This document shows, piece after piece, positions 1 to 10,341 of a stretch of 64,000 nucleotides of DNA (position 1 is the stretch's first letter; every line of letters starts with the position of its first letter). The stretch comes from Malania oleifera (Eukaryota; Streptophyta; Magnoliopsida; Santalales; Ximeniaceae), in assembly GCF_029873635.1 (NCBI RefSeq), contig NC_080421.1, forward strand, positions 558,001 through 622,000. The letters are read 5' to 3'. A model generated the notes under the pieces. It was not told the DNA's origin, did not search any database, and saw nothing but the letters and a program-made list of their open reading frames with translations. The position numbers and the translations under genes are program-made.

Positions 1-613
1 AGAAAGATGACCTTTTTTTTAACATATTTAGCCTTAAAAAATCACGTCCATAAATTATCCATTTTCAATAAACGCCAAACAAACTTCATATGAAGAGATC
101 TCTGCACCTCCTCAAAATCTCTAATTCCCAAACCTCATTCCAACTGAGGAACGCATAAATTTTTTCAAGCCTGCCATATATGCTTAAATTTTCCATTTTC
201 CTCTCCTCAAAAGAACGATGATAAAATAGAGTTTACCTTCTTCAAGGTAGAGCAAGGAACATCAAGCACAACCAGTAAATGAGATGGTATAGATGACTAA
301 ACATGTTTCAACCAAATTAACCTACCACCTTGCGACAAAATCTTAAGCTTCCAACTTGCTACCTTTGATTGGATTTTATTCACCAAAGGATCTAAAGTCC
401 TTGCTTTAAGTCGACCAGACACAAGCGGAACTCCCAAGTATGTTGTAGGAAAGGATCCTTCAAGAAAACCCGAGGTCCTCATAATCTCACTATGCCTTGA
501 AATATTGATGAGCTTATAAAAAAACACAACATATTTCTCTTTGTTAATATGTTGACCTGACCATTTTTCGTACATCTCAAGAGTCTTCAACAAATTTCGA
601 AAGGACCTTGCAT
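1..613 (-). pseudogene. LINE ORF2 reverse transcriptase, second part
   Basis: Continues the reverse transcriptase beyond the hAT insertion. The frame at 297-613 reads SFRNLLKTLEMYEKWSGQ, then NKEKYVVFF and TTYLGVPLVSGR, the usual thumb-region signature (YLGVPL) of plant L1 elements, then KVASWKLKILSQGGR. The region 1-296 continues with weaker similarity (a degraded RT C-terminus) and runs off the window. Confidence 0.75.
606..613. repeat. hAT target-site duplication, left
   Basis: CCTTGCAT, identical to 1937-1944. The 8-bp length fits hAT transposase. Confidence 0.93.
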
Positions 614-1039
614 TAGGGGTGAGCAAACGGTCGGTTAGGCCAAATTCGGTTAATTAACCGAAATTTTTGGTTAAAGAATACTGTTAACCGAACCGATTGA
701 ATTGCTGAGCCGAATCGAACTAAACCCGACCGAATTTTTTTTTGGGTAATTCGATTAACTGAATTTAACCGAAAGGCAGGTTTATGTATTTGATAAGGCT
801 TGGAAAGAAGCTCTTCAAAGAATGCTCGGCATAAAATCTTGCAGCACTATCCTCATCAAGTTGAACTTGATTTCCTTGATAATTTCAAAGCCAGAATAAA
901 AAATAACTTTCTTTATCTCATTCGTGTAGTTAATTACCCAATAATCCATCAGGTTTTATCATGGCTAATGTTTTTTCCTTCTCTATACTTCCATTGCTTG
1001 AAGATCTGACAGTGAGAGAGAAGGAAAACAGAAGGAAGA

Positions 1040-1291
1040 AAACCAAAATCAATGGCACGAGCTGATTGAAGCGCAGAGTCATCTCCATTTTTCAAACTCA
1101 GAGAGAGAGAGAGAGATGGGGCACGAGGGGCTAGCGCCGGAGTACATACCCTTCGTCTACATAACGCGCTTCCGGTTTAGCCATGGAGCTGTGTACTCAA
1201 TTACCAGCTCAAATTCTTCTTCCGAGCTGGTGGGTTCTTTCATTTGTGACCCAAAATTTGAATTGAGCTTGTTGAGTTGCTTAGGGTTTTG

Positions 1292-1327
<36 letters not shown>

Positions 1328-1338
1328 ATAGGGAGAGA
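1040..1338 (+). other. Probable captured 5' leader or promoter piece ahead of the L27 sequence
   Basis: Between the subterminal repeats and the L27 start lies sequence unlike the element ends. It has GA-rich microsatellites (about 1100-1115 and 1296-1318) and the motif TTAGGGTTT near 1281-1289. That motif, the telo-box in reverse, is known from promoters and leaders of plant ribosomal protein genes. I infer that the capture included non-coding sequence upstream of RPL27. ORFs across it (for example 1116-1331) run into the GA repeat and look like chance readings. Confidence 0.45.
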
Positions 1339-1753
1339 ATGGTGAAGTTTTTGAAACCAAACAAGGCAGTGGTCCTCCTCCAAGGTCGCTATGCCGGCCG
1401 CAAAGCGGTGATCTTCCGATCGTTCGACGATGGCCCTTGTGACCGTTCATACGGGCACTTTTTGGTTGCCGGGATAGCCAAGTACCCGAAGAAGGTGATC
1501 TGCAAACTGCAAGGACTCTGCCAAGAAGACCGAGAAGAAGTCCCGTGTGAAGGCCTTCATCAAGCTAGTGAATTACAACCACGTTATGCCCACACTGTAC
1601 ACCTTCGACATCGATCTCAAGGACATCGTCACACTCGAAACCCTTCAGTCTTGCAACAAGAAGATCATCGCCACCAAAGAAACCAAGGCCAAGCTCAAGG
1701 AGAGATTCAAGGCCGGCAAAAATGGGTGGTTCTTCACCAAGCTCGGGTTTTGA
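1339..1753 (+). pseudogene. RPL27: 60S ribosomal protein L27 (eL27), captured copy with one frameshift
   Basis: The reading begins [20 protein letters not shown] and ends [15 protein letters not shown], which I recognise as plant eL27, a structural protein of the large cytosolic ribosomal subunit. The region is 415 nt. A 7-bp tandem duplication (CTGCAAA twice, about 1498-1512) shifts the frame after VICK; without it the length would be exactly 135 residues, the family length. No intron is present. Several substitutions sit at normally conserved sites (RP to CD/RS in the SFDDG segment, LRF to LGF at the end). It lies wholly inside a hAT transposon. The frameshift makes a working ribosomal protein unlikely. 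Confidence 0.93.
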
Positions 1754-1936
1754 GTATCCTTATTAAATTGGTTAATCGGTTAACCGAATTAATATTTTCT
1801 ATTCACCGAACCGAAACCCGATTCACCGAAATGTTGGAAGGCATAACCAAACCGACCGAATTGGTTTTTTTAACCAAACCGAACCGACCAATTTTGGTCG
1901 GTTAATTCGGGTTTCCCCGAATTATGCTCACCCCTA

Positions 1937-1944
1937 CCTTGCAT
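1937..1944. repeat. hAT target-site duplication, right
   Basis: CCTTGCAT, identical to 606-613. Confidence 0.93.
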
Positions 1945-3430
1945 CTCCATTAGAAAAAATCAATAAATCATTTGCATAAAGAAGATAAGAGACAATAGGA
2001 GCACCAACAGGATGAAAAAATCTACCAATCTTGCTAGACATATAATTATGTTGTAGCAATCTGGATAGGACTTCTTCCATCAAAATAAAGAGGTGAGGAG
2101 AAAGAGGATCCCTTTGTCGTAATCCCCTCGTTGATTTAAAAAAACCTTTGAAGGTGTCATTAAGCATAATACAGAACCAAGGAGACTGAATACAATTTGT
2201 TATAATCCTGCAAAATTTATCTTCAAAACCAAAAGCCATAAGGATGTCTAAAAGAAAACCCCAGTTAATTCGGTCATAAGCCTTAGCCATATCAATCTTG
2301 AGCATCACATTGCCACTCTGATTTTTCCCGTGGATTGAATGCACCACCTCCTGGGCCAAAGTAATATTTTCAAAAATACTACGCCCTGAAATAAAAGCGA
2401 TATCATCTTATGTAAAACCCTTGTCAACTGAGTCACTAAAATCTTCGAAAAAATTTTATATGCCAAAGAGCACAAACTTATAGGTCTAAACTTATCAAAA
2501 CTCTTTAGATCCAACACTTTAGGAATCAACACAATAAAAGAAGACGAATAGAACTTGGGAAGCACTGTCTCCTTGAAAAACTTCGTCGTTGCTTCAACAA
2601 CATCATCTTTTACAATATCCTAACAAGCCATATAGAAACCGGACCCAAATCCATCAGGACCAAGGGAGCTGTGTTTCGGAATAGAGAAAACCACAGCAAG
2701 AACTTCCTCAATCGTAGGATCCACAGTGAGCATGGAATTTTCCTCTCCAGTTAAGGTTGGTTGAATAAAAGGCTCCAACTCCGCATGAATAACTTCTTGC
2801 TCCTCAGTCAGAAAATTATTGAAGTAATAAATAGCCCCTTGGTGAATTTCCTCTGGAGAAGACAGAACGGAGCCATCTTCCAAGTGCATACTAGTCATCA
2901 TAGATTTTTTCCATCTCTGCTTAACAGAAGCATGGAAAAACCTCGAGATTTGATCTCCTTGAAGAAGCCACTTCTTCTTAGCTTTATGAGCTCAATAGGC
3001 TTCTTCTCTTGTGTCCCATTCCACCAACTCCATTTTGGTACTCAAAAAATCAGCCTCAACGTGCGGGTTGAACTGAGCCTGTAGTTGAAACTCAAAAAAC
3101 TCTAACTTTTCTTCAAGTGCCTGAATATTAAGATTCACCCAGCCGAAGGTCAGTTTATTCCAAGTCTTTAACACATTTTTCAGTTTTTAAAGATTTGCCG
3201 CTAGTTTAAATAAACCACTCGAATTTTCCGGCAGCTTCCACACCTTCTTCACAGAGCCCAAAAAAGAATCGTGAGAACACCGCATATTTTGGAATTTAAA
3301 AGGAGACGGGCTATATGGAACCCGAGGAGCCCACAAATGAACCACCATCAGACAATGATCAGAAGACTTTCTACGCAAATATTTCATATAAGCCGAATGA
3401 AATAAACTCTTAAAAGCAACATTAACCAAC
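1937..3430 (-). pseudogene. LINE ORF2 linker and reverse transcriptase, first part
   Basis: Leftward of the endonuclease, several frames spell a plant L1 ORF2. Visible are the linker, a SLGPDGFGSGFY segment (RT motif 1, near 2620-2680), FYSSSFIVLIPK and FRPISLCSLAYKIFSKIL (motif 2, near 2460-2560), DMAKAYDRINWGF (motif 3, near 2260-2300), LRQRDPLSPHLFIL (motif 4, near 2085-2130), and YANDLLIF in place of the active-site YADD box near 1955-1975. The change of the second box residue to N, together with stops and frame changes, marks an inactive copy. The hAT element interrupts about five codons after the YAND box. Confidence 0.85.
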
Positions 3431-3470
3431 GCATAGCCTAACTACGAGACCTCCATATATGCCCATTGCA

Positions 3471-4003
3471 CTAGGACATACTATGATCTTGAAATCTCAT
3501 CTCAAGAAGTTTACAGTAATGCAAACAATTATTAAATTCTAACATCACCACCATCGGACGTTGATTACCCCCAATATGTTCAGTATAATTACGGATGACA
3601 TTAAAATCTCCAACCACTAACCATGGAGACTCCCCATCACATAAATTCTGACAATCCTCCCAATGGAGATGTCGCTCTACATGAGAACACTTAGCATAGA
3701 CAAAAGAAACCAAAATTTTCCTAGAATTAAAATGAACCCAACTTGACAAGGCTTGGTCCGAAGAGTGAATGATCTCCACCTGATAACTTTTTTTCCACAA
3801 AATCCAGATTTTCCCTCCCAAATCCTCATTGCAACAGAAATTTGGAAAACCCAAAAAAGAACCTAACCTTGGCATAGCAACCCAATTATGAAGTGGTTCA
3901 AGAATGCAACCACTGCAACATGAAACTTCTGAATAATAGCTTTCATACAACTCCAAGAACGACCTAACCCTCTTATGTTCCACACTAAAATGGTGTCAAT
4001 CAT
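3471..4003 (-). pseudogene. LINE ORF2 endonuclease domain, partial
   Basis: Starts at the ATG at 4001-4003 that overlaps the ORF1 stop. The first residues contain VWNIRGLGR, the usual first motif of L1 AP-endonucleases, and a WLVVGDFNVI segment near 3600 carries the conserved GDFN motif with the catalytic Asp. The frame shifts near 3880-3900, so the domain is no longer continuous. It is followed leftward by the linker and reverse transcriptase of the same ORF2. Confidence 0.8.
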
Positions 4004-5435
4004 AAATAATTTTTTAAGGAACGAGTTACAACCCGTGTGTCCCAATAAGCACCACTCCCCATGTTCCCCTGATTCTTTTTCTTTGAAGACCTTAAAACTG
4101 TTGGATCCGTCTCATAATTTTTGGCTTTCATCAAATTTTCGTCTCTAGCTTCCTCCCTATTCGACGAGTAATCACATTCATTCAACTTTAATTTTCCTTT
4201 ATCAACCATCATTCCCTCACCTTCGAGAGCCAAAACTTCTGAAACAATACCACACTGACCATCTTCCACATCCATAGTCGGGCCTTTACTCACCATATAA
4301 GCAAACAAATTTTCGGCACGATAATTAACCGCGGCATCACAAGCAACTATCTCTGAAAATATAGTTTGAAAAGCAGTGACAACACCCCGTGGATCAGCTT
4401 CACATTCCATCTCCTCATCTTTTTCCTCATCATCCAAGTTATCATAGCCGAGCTCCTAATTCATAACCTCTTGCATCTCCTCAACAATAGTATCCGCTAG
4501 CCTATATTTAACTCCACCTGAAATTGAGGCCCCTCCTTGTTCGAACTCTGTATTCCCCATAATAAGTTCTATATGTGGAATCGGTTCTGGAAGACTCACT
4601 TCTTTTCCTTTAACACTCTGTTTCTCCTGCCATATTTTCTTTAGAGCCAAAGCAGGTTTATCCATATTCTCCTCCTTCTTCCCAACAGTATAACACAATC
4701 CCATCCTACAAACTTGCGAGGTATGCCCCTTCTTGTGGCAATTGGAACAATAGAACCCAGGTTTTTAATACTTAACTTTTTGCCAAATAGTTCTATTAGC
4801 CGAAACAACAATGGGAAATCGTTGCATCGGTTCCATGGATAAATCCACTTTCACGCACATCCTAGCTCCCGATGCTATGGTCTTGTACAACGTTGCATGA
4901 TCGGTACCCAAATACCTTCCAAACCTAGTTGCAAATATTTGCAAGTAGTCGAAACGGTAAAGATGAAGGGGCAAACCTAGAAGAAAAATCCATTGGGTTA
5001 CAAAAGGAGGTTCCTTCTACAAATCAAAGTCCTTTGTCCAGTGAAATAAACAGAATGATGCCCCTGCCAAAATTCTTCCTTCCCGAGACCATGCATGCGT
5101 AAAATCACGTTCACTTCTTAACTGTAGCAGCACATGAAAGTCATCCATCACACTCACAGTTGGCACCTCCAACAAACCCCAAGTTTTCACCACGATTCGA
5201 CGTGCAACATCAATGAACGGTCTCAATCTTGTAAATTTAATCACCAAAGCATTCTTATAATCATCAGCAGCCTTAACCATCTCAGATATAGGAAAAAAAC
5301 AAATCGTTTTTCACCATGAATCTCAACCAGATGTCTCATAGGTAGTTTAAATCCTGAAGATGAATTAGACGTGTTAGCCACAACCTGAACAAAGGTTTTT
5401 TTAATAGCAACAACCCCCACCAACGGCGGTGCCAA
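4000..5435 (-). pseudogene. LINE ORF1 (DUF4283-like plus CCHC zinc knuckle), broken
   Basis: This is the nucleic-acid-binding protein of the LINE. The N-terminal two thirds (about 4765-5435) resembles the DUF4283 domain typical of plant L1 ORF1 proteins: a VMDDFHVLLQL segment, then WTKDFDL and a GLPLHLYR segment. A CX2CX4HX4C zinc knuckle (CSNCHKKGHTSQVC) is encoded around 4715-4757. The remainder is acidic and low in recognisable motifs. At least one frame change (near 5241-5280) and stop codons near 5017, 4765 and 4440-4456 break it. Its final stop overlaps the ORF2 start in an ATGA tetranucleotide at 4000-4003. Confidence 0.75.
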
Positions 5436-5539
5436 CGGAGGTGTAGGGGCAGCCTCTATGTCTAAATCCTTTGGTTAGCGGATTCAACCACGCATCTAAC
5501 AAAAGAGAAGGAAAAAAAAAAAACCCAACCTTATTCAAG

Positions 5540-6340
5540 AGTAGTCGGCGAATAGCAGCAACAAGTATCTTAGTGAGTGGCGGAGAAGGTAGCGGTCAGT
5601 TCTGTCCATTGGAGAGGCTACAGTTTTGAAGAAAGTGGTTGTAGCGCGACAATGGAACCAACAACCGAGTCAATGGCAGCGGCAAAGATATGTTGTAACG
5701 ACGATGATGTACGGCAGCGGCAGGATTTTGTCCTTCAGCAACAGCAGTGGCAACGATCTCCACGGCAACAGCGAACAACATCAATGATTTTCTCCTTCGA
5801 CAACAGTAGCGACAACGATCTTCATGCCAATGGCGAACAGCAGCAACGAGTATCCCAGTGAGTGGAGGAGACTACAATGGTTAGTTCCGTTGATTGGATA
5901 GACTGTAGTTATGAAATAAGATGGTTGTAGCGTCGGCCACAATAGCGGAAAATGAAGACAAAAGTCAGTGGCGAAGAAGTACAGTAACGATGAACTATGG
6001 GCAGCGGTGCCAATGTTGATGATGAGCGACAAACATCAACTTTGACGATGAGTGGCAAGGATAGCGTAAGGTGGTCTGTCATGGAGCGCAGCAGCGAGAG
6101 GGACTTGCAAGTGGAGAACGATTCCTGGTAATCGGTGATTGAACGAAAGCTTTTGGTATAACGGGTTATCGACGACAGTGTGAGTCGCTGGTGGCGGTGT
6201 GAATGAATAGCTAGGTTACGTAGGAGACGGGCAGTGCACTAGCAACTGTGGGATAGATCGCCGGCGACTTTCGTTGGCCGGTTATGGTTACATAGTGCAT
6301 TGGCGCGCTAGCGGCTGTGTGCGTGAACAGCTAGGGTTTC
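5540..6340. repeat. GC-rich imperfect tandem duplication, about 290-bp spacing
   Basis: About 5553-5655 and 5843-5940 are diverged copies of the same sequence (CAGCAACAAGTATC versus CAGCAACGAGTATC, both running on to GGTTGTAGCG). Shorter echoes (GCGGC, CAGCGG, CGACGATG) continue to 6340. The block is richer in G and C than its surroundings and begins just beyond the 5' end of LINE ORF1, so it may be the LINE 5' UTR/promoter. It may equally be a separate repeat into which the copia fragment to its right was joined. ORFs here are low-complexity and not credible genes. Confidence 0.55.
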
Positions 6341-6389
6341 CTCCTCTCTGTCACTCACGATTAACCCACGTGTTTTTCCTACTTTTGAA

Positions 6390-9300
6390 TTTTTCAAAGT
6401 AAGAGATAACCATAACTTCTTAGCACTTCTGTCACGTGAGATTCTCATGCTAAGAATCTGTTTCGTTGGTCCCAAGTCTTTCATGGCAAAAGACTTACTC
6501 AACACGTGCTTTAACCTGTCAATTCTAGAAGCATTGTGACCAATAATGAGCATGTCATCAACATAAAGTAACAAAATAATGAAATCATCATTAGAGAATT
6601 TTTGAACAAATACATAATGGTCTGAAGTCGTCTTACTGTAGTCTTGTTGAACCATGACAGACTCAAACTTCTTATACCACTGTCTAGGAACTTATTTCAG
6701 GCCATACAAGCTCTTCTTCAATCTACAAACATAATTCTCCTTACCTTTCACCACAAAACTCTCAGGCTGGTTCATATAAATTTCTTCCTCAAGATCGCCA
6801 TTGAGGAAAGTAGTTTTCACATCCATCTGCTCAACTTCCAAATCAAGACTAGCAACTAAACCCAAAACAACACGAATTGACGACATTTTCACTACCGGTG
6901 AGAAAATCTCCCACAAATCAGTCCCCTTTTCCCGACTGAAGCCTTTGACAACTAATCTAGCTTTCTACTGTGGGAGTAAAGAATTCTTTTCCTGTTTTAA
7001 TCTACAGACCCATCGATTTTTCAAAGCTCTCTTACCTTTCGGTAATTTTACTCAAAAGTGTGGTTGTCATGTAGAGATTTCATGTCATCTTCCATTGCAC
7101 TAAACTATTGTTGCTTCTACTCATTTTCAATGGCTTCTTCATAACACTCTAGTTCTCCTTCATCAGTTAGAAGAACATACTCATCTATAGGATATCTCGT
7201 GGATGGTTTTCGATCTCTGGTAGACCTCCTGAGTAAGTTGCAGGTGGTTCAATAGTCGAAGTGCCTTCCTCATCAACAATTTCGTGATCTTTCACCACAT
7301 GATCATTCTAAACATCTGTCTCTGTATCATACTGATTGCCAATCTCAACTGTATTAGGAAAATATTCAGAAGGAATCGAATCCAAGTCAACTGAGCCATC
7401 ACTATCCTGAAACTGAGAATTTTATGTCTTGCCAATGTCTTCAATGGTTTGATCCTCCATGAAGACTACATCACGACTTCTTATAAGTTTCTTTTCCACT
7501 AGATCATAAAACCTGTAGCCAAACTCATCCTGACCGTACCCAATAAAAATGCACTGTCTTGCCTTGACATCTAACTCGAACCTTTCATCTTTAGGCACAT
7601 GAACAAAGGCTTTGCAGCCAAACACACGTAGATGGTCATAGGAAACATGCTTCCCATATCAGATTCTATCAGGGACATCAATATGCAACGCAACAGTAGG
7701 AGCCAAGTTAATTACATGAACAACAATATATAATGCCTCACCCCAAAATGATCCAAGTAGTTTTGTTTCTGAAAGCAAACATCTAACTCTCTCTACCATT
7801 GTTTTATTCATCCTTTCTGCCAAACCATTCAATTGAGGAGTCTTAGGAGGTGTCTTATGATGTCAGATGCCCCGTTGTTTACAGCACATATCAAATGGAC
7901 CACAATACTCACCACCATTATCAGTGCGAATACATTTTATCTTCTTTCATGTTTCTCTCTTAACTAAAGCCTGAAAATCTTTAAACATATCAAGCACCTA
8001 ATCTTTGGATTTCAAAGTATAAACCCAAAGCTTTCTTGAATGATTATCAATAAAAGTAACAAAATAAAGTGCACCACGAAGTGTCTTTACCTTCATTGGG
8101 CCACAAACATCTGAATGAATCAACTCAAGTAGCTCTATTTTTTAGGAAGGAGGATGACTCTAAAATGAAACCCTTTTCTGCTTCTCGGCCAAACAGTGAA
8201 CACATCTTTTTAGTTTTGCACCATTTAAGTCTGACCGCAAATTCTTCTTGGCCAAGCAATCGAGTCCTTTCTCACTTATGTGACTGAGTCACTTGTGCCA
8301 TAACTCTGATGTAATATTGTTATCAACTGCATTCACATAATTCAAGCAAATAGAAGCATTCATAAAATATAAATTAGAAAATTTGTTACCTTGGGCCATT
8401 ATTAAATTTCCTCTGGTAAGTCTCCATTGTCCATTACCAAAGAAGTTGTAATATCCATCATTATCAAGTCTTCTAGTAGAGATCAAATACAGACAAACAC
8501 TAGGAGCATGTCTAACATTATTGAGTACCAATTCCGTTCCAATGTTGGTCTTTAAGCAAACAGTTCCAGTGTCAACTATTGGTACCACTACACTGTTTCC
8601 CATCTTCAACACTCCAAAGTCACTGGAAGTATATGAATTGAAGAAATCCTTCCTTGATGTCATGTGAAAAGAGGCACCATTGTCAACCACCCAATTAATT
8701 TCATTACATGCAACACTAATTACATTATCATCATAAGTAAGAACCAAATCATCTCCAAAAGTAGTAGCAACACGATCATTATTATTCTGATCCTTATTTT
8801 TTTGCTTGTCATTGTTACTTTTATTTTCTCTTTTCTACTTGTAATAGTATTTCTTGATATGACCATTTTTACCACAATAATGACACTCAAGATTTTTAAA
8901 TCTTGATCTTGACTTGCTTCTACTTTTACTTCTACCCCTTTCATTTTTGTATCATCTTCTCCCCCTATCTTTTGTAACAAGTACCTGGGTATTATCTATA
9001 CCCGTTTCTTTTCTTCTGGTCTCTTCATTAAACAAGCTATTTTTAACAAATGATAGGGTCAACACACCATTTGGGGGAGTGTTGCTAAGAGATATTACAA
9101 GAGTCTCCCAACTCTTTGGCACATAACTTAATAGCAACAAGGCTTGTAGTTCATCATCTAAAATTATCTTCATGTTGGTTAACTGTTTTACCAAATTTTG
9201 GAAATTGGTCAAATGTTCAGTAACATATTTTCCTTTGCTAAGCTTCAAATTTACAAGCTTTCTGATTGTAAAAATTTTGTTGGGAGCAGTTTTTTTCTCA

Positions 9301-9601
9301 TAAAGACTCTCCAACTTCTTTCAAAGTATTTGGGCATCTGTCTATAGAGCCACATAATGAAAAACACTATTATCCACCCACTGTCTGATTATGCCAACTA
9401 CTTTCCTATGCATTTTCTTCCAGTCAGCTTCAATTTGTTTTCCCGGCTTATCGTTACCCAACTCAATCAGATCAAATAAATTCTTACAATACAGAATATT
9501 CTCCATCTTTGGTTTTCAAATTGAATAATTTGAAGCTATGAGCTTGCACATAGTACCTACGTTGTCTTCCATATTTTATATAAACCTGGCTCTGATACCA
9601 C
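6390..9601 (-). mobile_element. Ty1-copia retrotransposon fossil, 3' part lost
   Basis: On the minus strand, in order: primer-binding site (complement of GGCTCTGATACCA, 9588-9600), gag (about 8720-9580, with an NLKLSKGKY region and a zinc-knuckle-like stretch), protease (WVVDNGASFHMTS, near 8660-8700), integrase (about 7420-8300) and the first part of reverse transcriptase (6390-6916, with the YVDDML box near 6545). RNase H and the 3' LTR are absent; recognisable sequence stops near 6390 next to a GC-rich repeat. It has multiple breaks and is a fossil. Gag-protease-integrase-RT order identifies copia rather than gypsy. Confidence 0.88.
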
Positions 9602-9877
9602 TTGTTGGGATGTGTTAGGTGGTCTTGGGTCTTGTCAACCCAAAAAGTTAGCTCATGAGGTGAGACTTTTTCTCACACTTAATAACTAACTACCAGCCCA
9701 TTCCACAACCGATGTGAGATAATCCCAACAATCTCCCCCTTACATATCAAGTTCCAAATAGGTGGCCCCATGTACCTTGACTCTGATACCAGTGTTAGGT
9801 GGTCTTGGGTCTTCTCAATCCCAAAAGCTAGCTCATGGGGTGATGTTTTCCCTCACACTTAATAACAGACCACCAGT

Positions 9878-10071
9878 TGTAGGGGAATTAACATGAAATT
9901 TCCAAATCTTGTGAGAAAACAAAATAGAGAAAACATAACCACGCCAAAGAAAAACAATCACACACACAAGATAGTATTTACGTGGTTCGATAATTTGCCT
10001 ACGTCCACGGAGTTGTAGGGATTTCACTATTAGTAGGGAAAAAATTATAGAGTGCGGCTCTCAAAAATTGC

Positions 10072-10119
<48 letters not shown>

Positions 10120-10341
10120 CTATGACGACCTACAAACCCTAATCACCAAAAGAATGATTTTATATCATGCGCATAATAATGGGCTACAAAACGAGCCCAA
10201 AAAAATTTATTGGGCGGCCCAAGCTTTCGTTCCATGGACTAAGCCTTAGGATATACATCTCTTATTAAAAAACCAAGCAACATCATTTCAAGTCGGATCA
10301 TTATTCGGATCAAACGCAACTAGGCTCCACAAAGCCTAACA
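9878..10341. mobile_element. Solo LTR (copy 1 of the ACGTGGTTCG family)
   Basis: Begins TGTAGGGGAATTAAC and ends GCCTAACA. It matches the solo LTR at 54532-54989 in order and sequence: a GTGAGAAA segment, TTTACGTGGTTC, CCTACGTCCACGGAGTTG, a CT-rich tract (here a pure (TC)n at 10073-10116), GGGCT, and ACAACTAGGCTCCACAAA near the end. It interrupts one LTR of the TRIM. No clear 5-bp duplication was found at its ends. Confidence 0.7.
10073..10116. repeat. (TC)n microsatellite
   Basis: About 22 uninterrupted CT units inside the solo LTR. Confidence 0.95.

Larger units (their letters stand above)
614..1936. mobile_element. Non-autonomous hAT transposon carrying a captured host gene (Pack-type)
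   Basis: Perfect 12-bp terminal inverted repeats, TAGGGGTGAGCA at 614-625 and its complement at 1925-1936. They are flanked by identical 8-bp target duplications CCTTGCAT at 606-613 and 1937-1944; both traits are diagnostic of hAT elements. About 150 bp inside each end is packed with short AACCGAA/TTCGGTT motifs, typical subterminal transposase-binding repeats. No transposase is encoded. The 1.0-kb core holds an L27 ribosomal protein sequence (1339-1753) with likely 5' leader. It sits inside a LINE, so it is younger than that LINE copy. Confidence 0.93.
1..5480 (-). mobile_element. L1-type LINE, decayed, cut by a hAT element and running off the window start
   Basis: A plant L1-clade non-LTR retrotransposon read on the minus strand. 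From 5' to 3' it shows ORF1 with an N-terminal RNA-binding-like region and a zinc knuckle, then ORF2 with an apurinic-type endonuclease and a reverse transcriptase. The 3' part (rest of ORF2, UTR, poly-A) lies left of base 1. Several frame breaks are present, so it is a relic. The hAT insertion at 614-1936 separates two parts of the reverse transcriptase; the two flanks read as one continuous protein once the insert and one 8-bp duplication are ignored. The 5' boundary is uncertain: coding ends near 5435 and a poly-A/T stretch lies near 5510. Confidence 0.85.

Noticed and set aside
1157-1450. 97-residue minus-strand ORF across the hAT core
   Set aside because: Antisense of the captured L27 sequence and a GA microsatellite; low-complexity Leu/Ser run.
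1339-1905. 188-codon ORF read through from L27
   Set aside because: Only the first ~56 codons are L27; the rest is out of frame and runs into the hAT subterminal repeats.
5577-5861. Gln/Ser-rich ORF in the GC-rich duplication
   Set aside because: Arises from the repeat's composition; no start context, no family, and open frames on both strands.
8664-8906. 80-residue Ile/Leu-rich plus-strand ORF
   Set aside because: Antisense shadow of the copia gag region.
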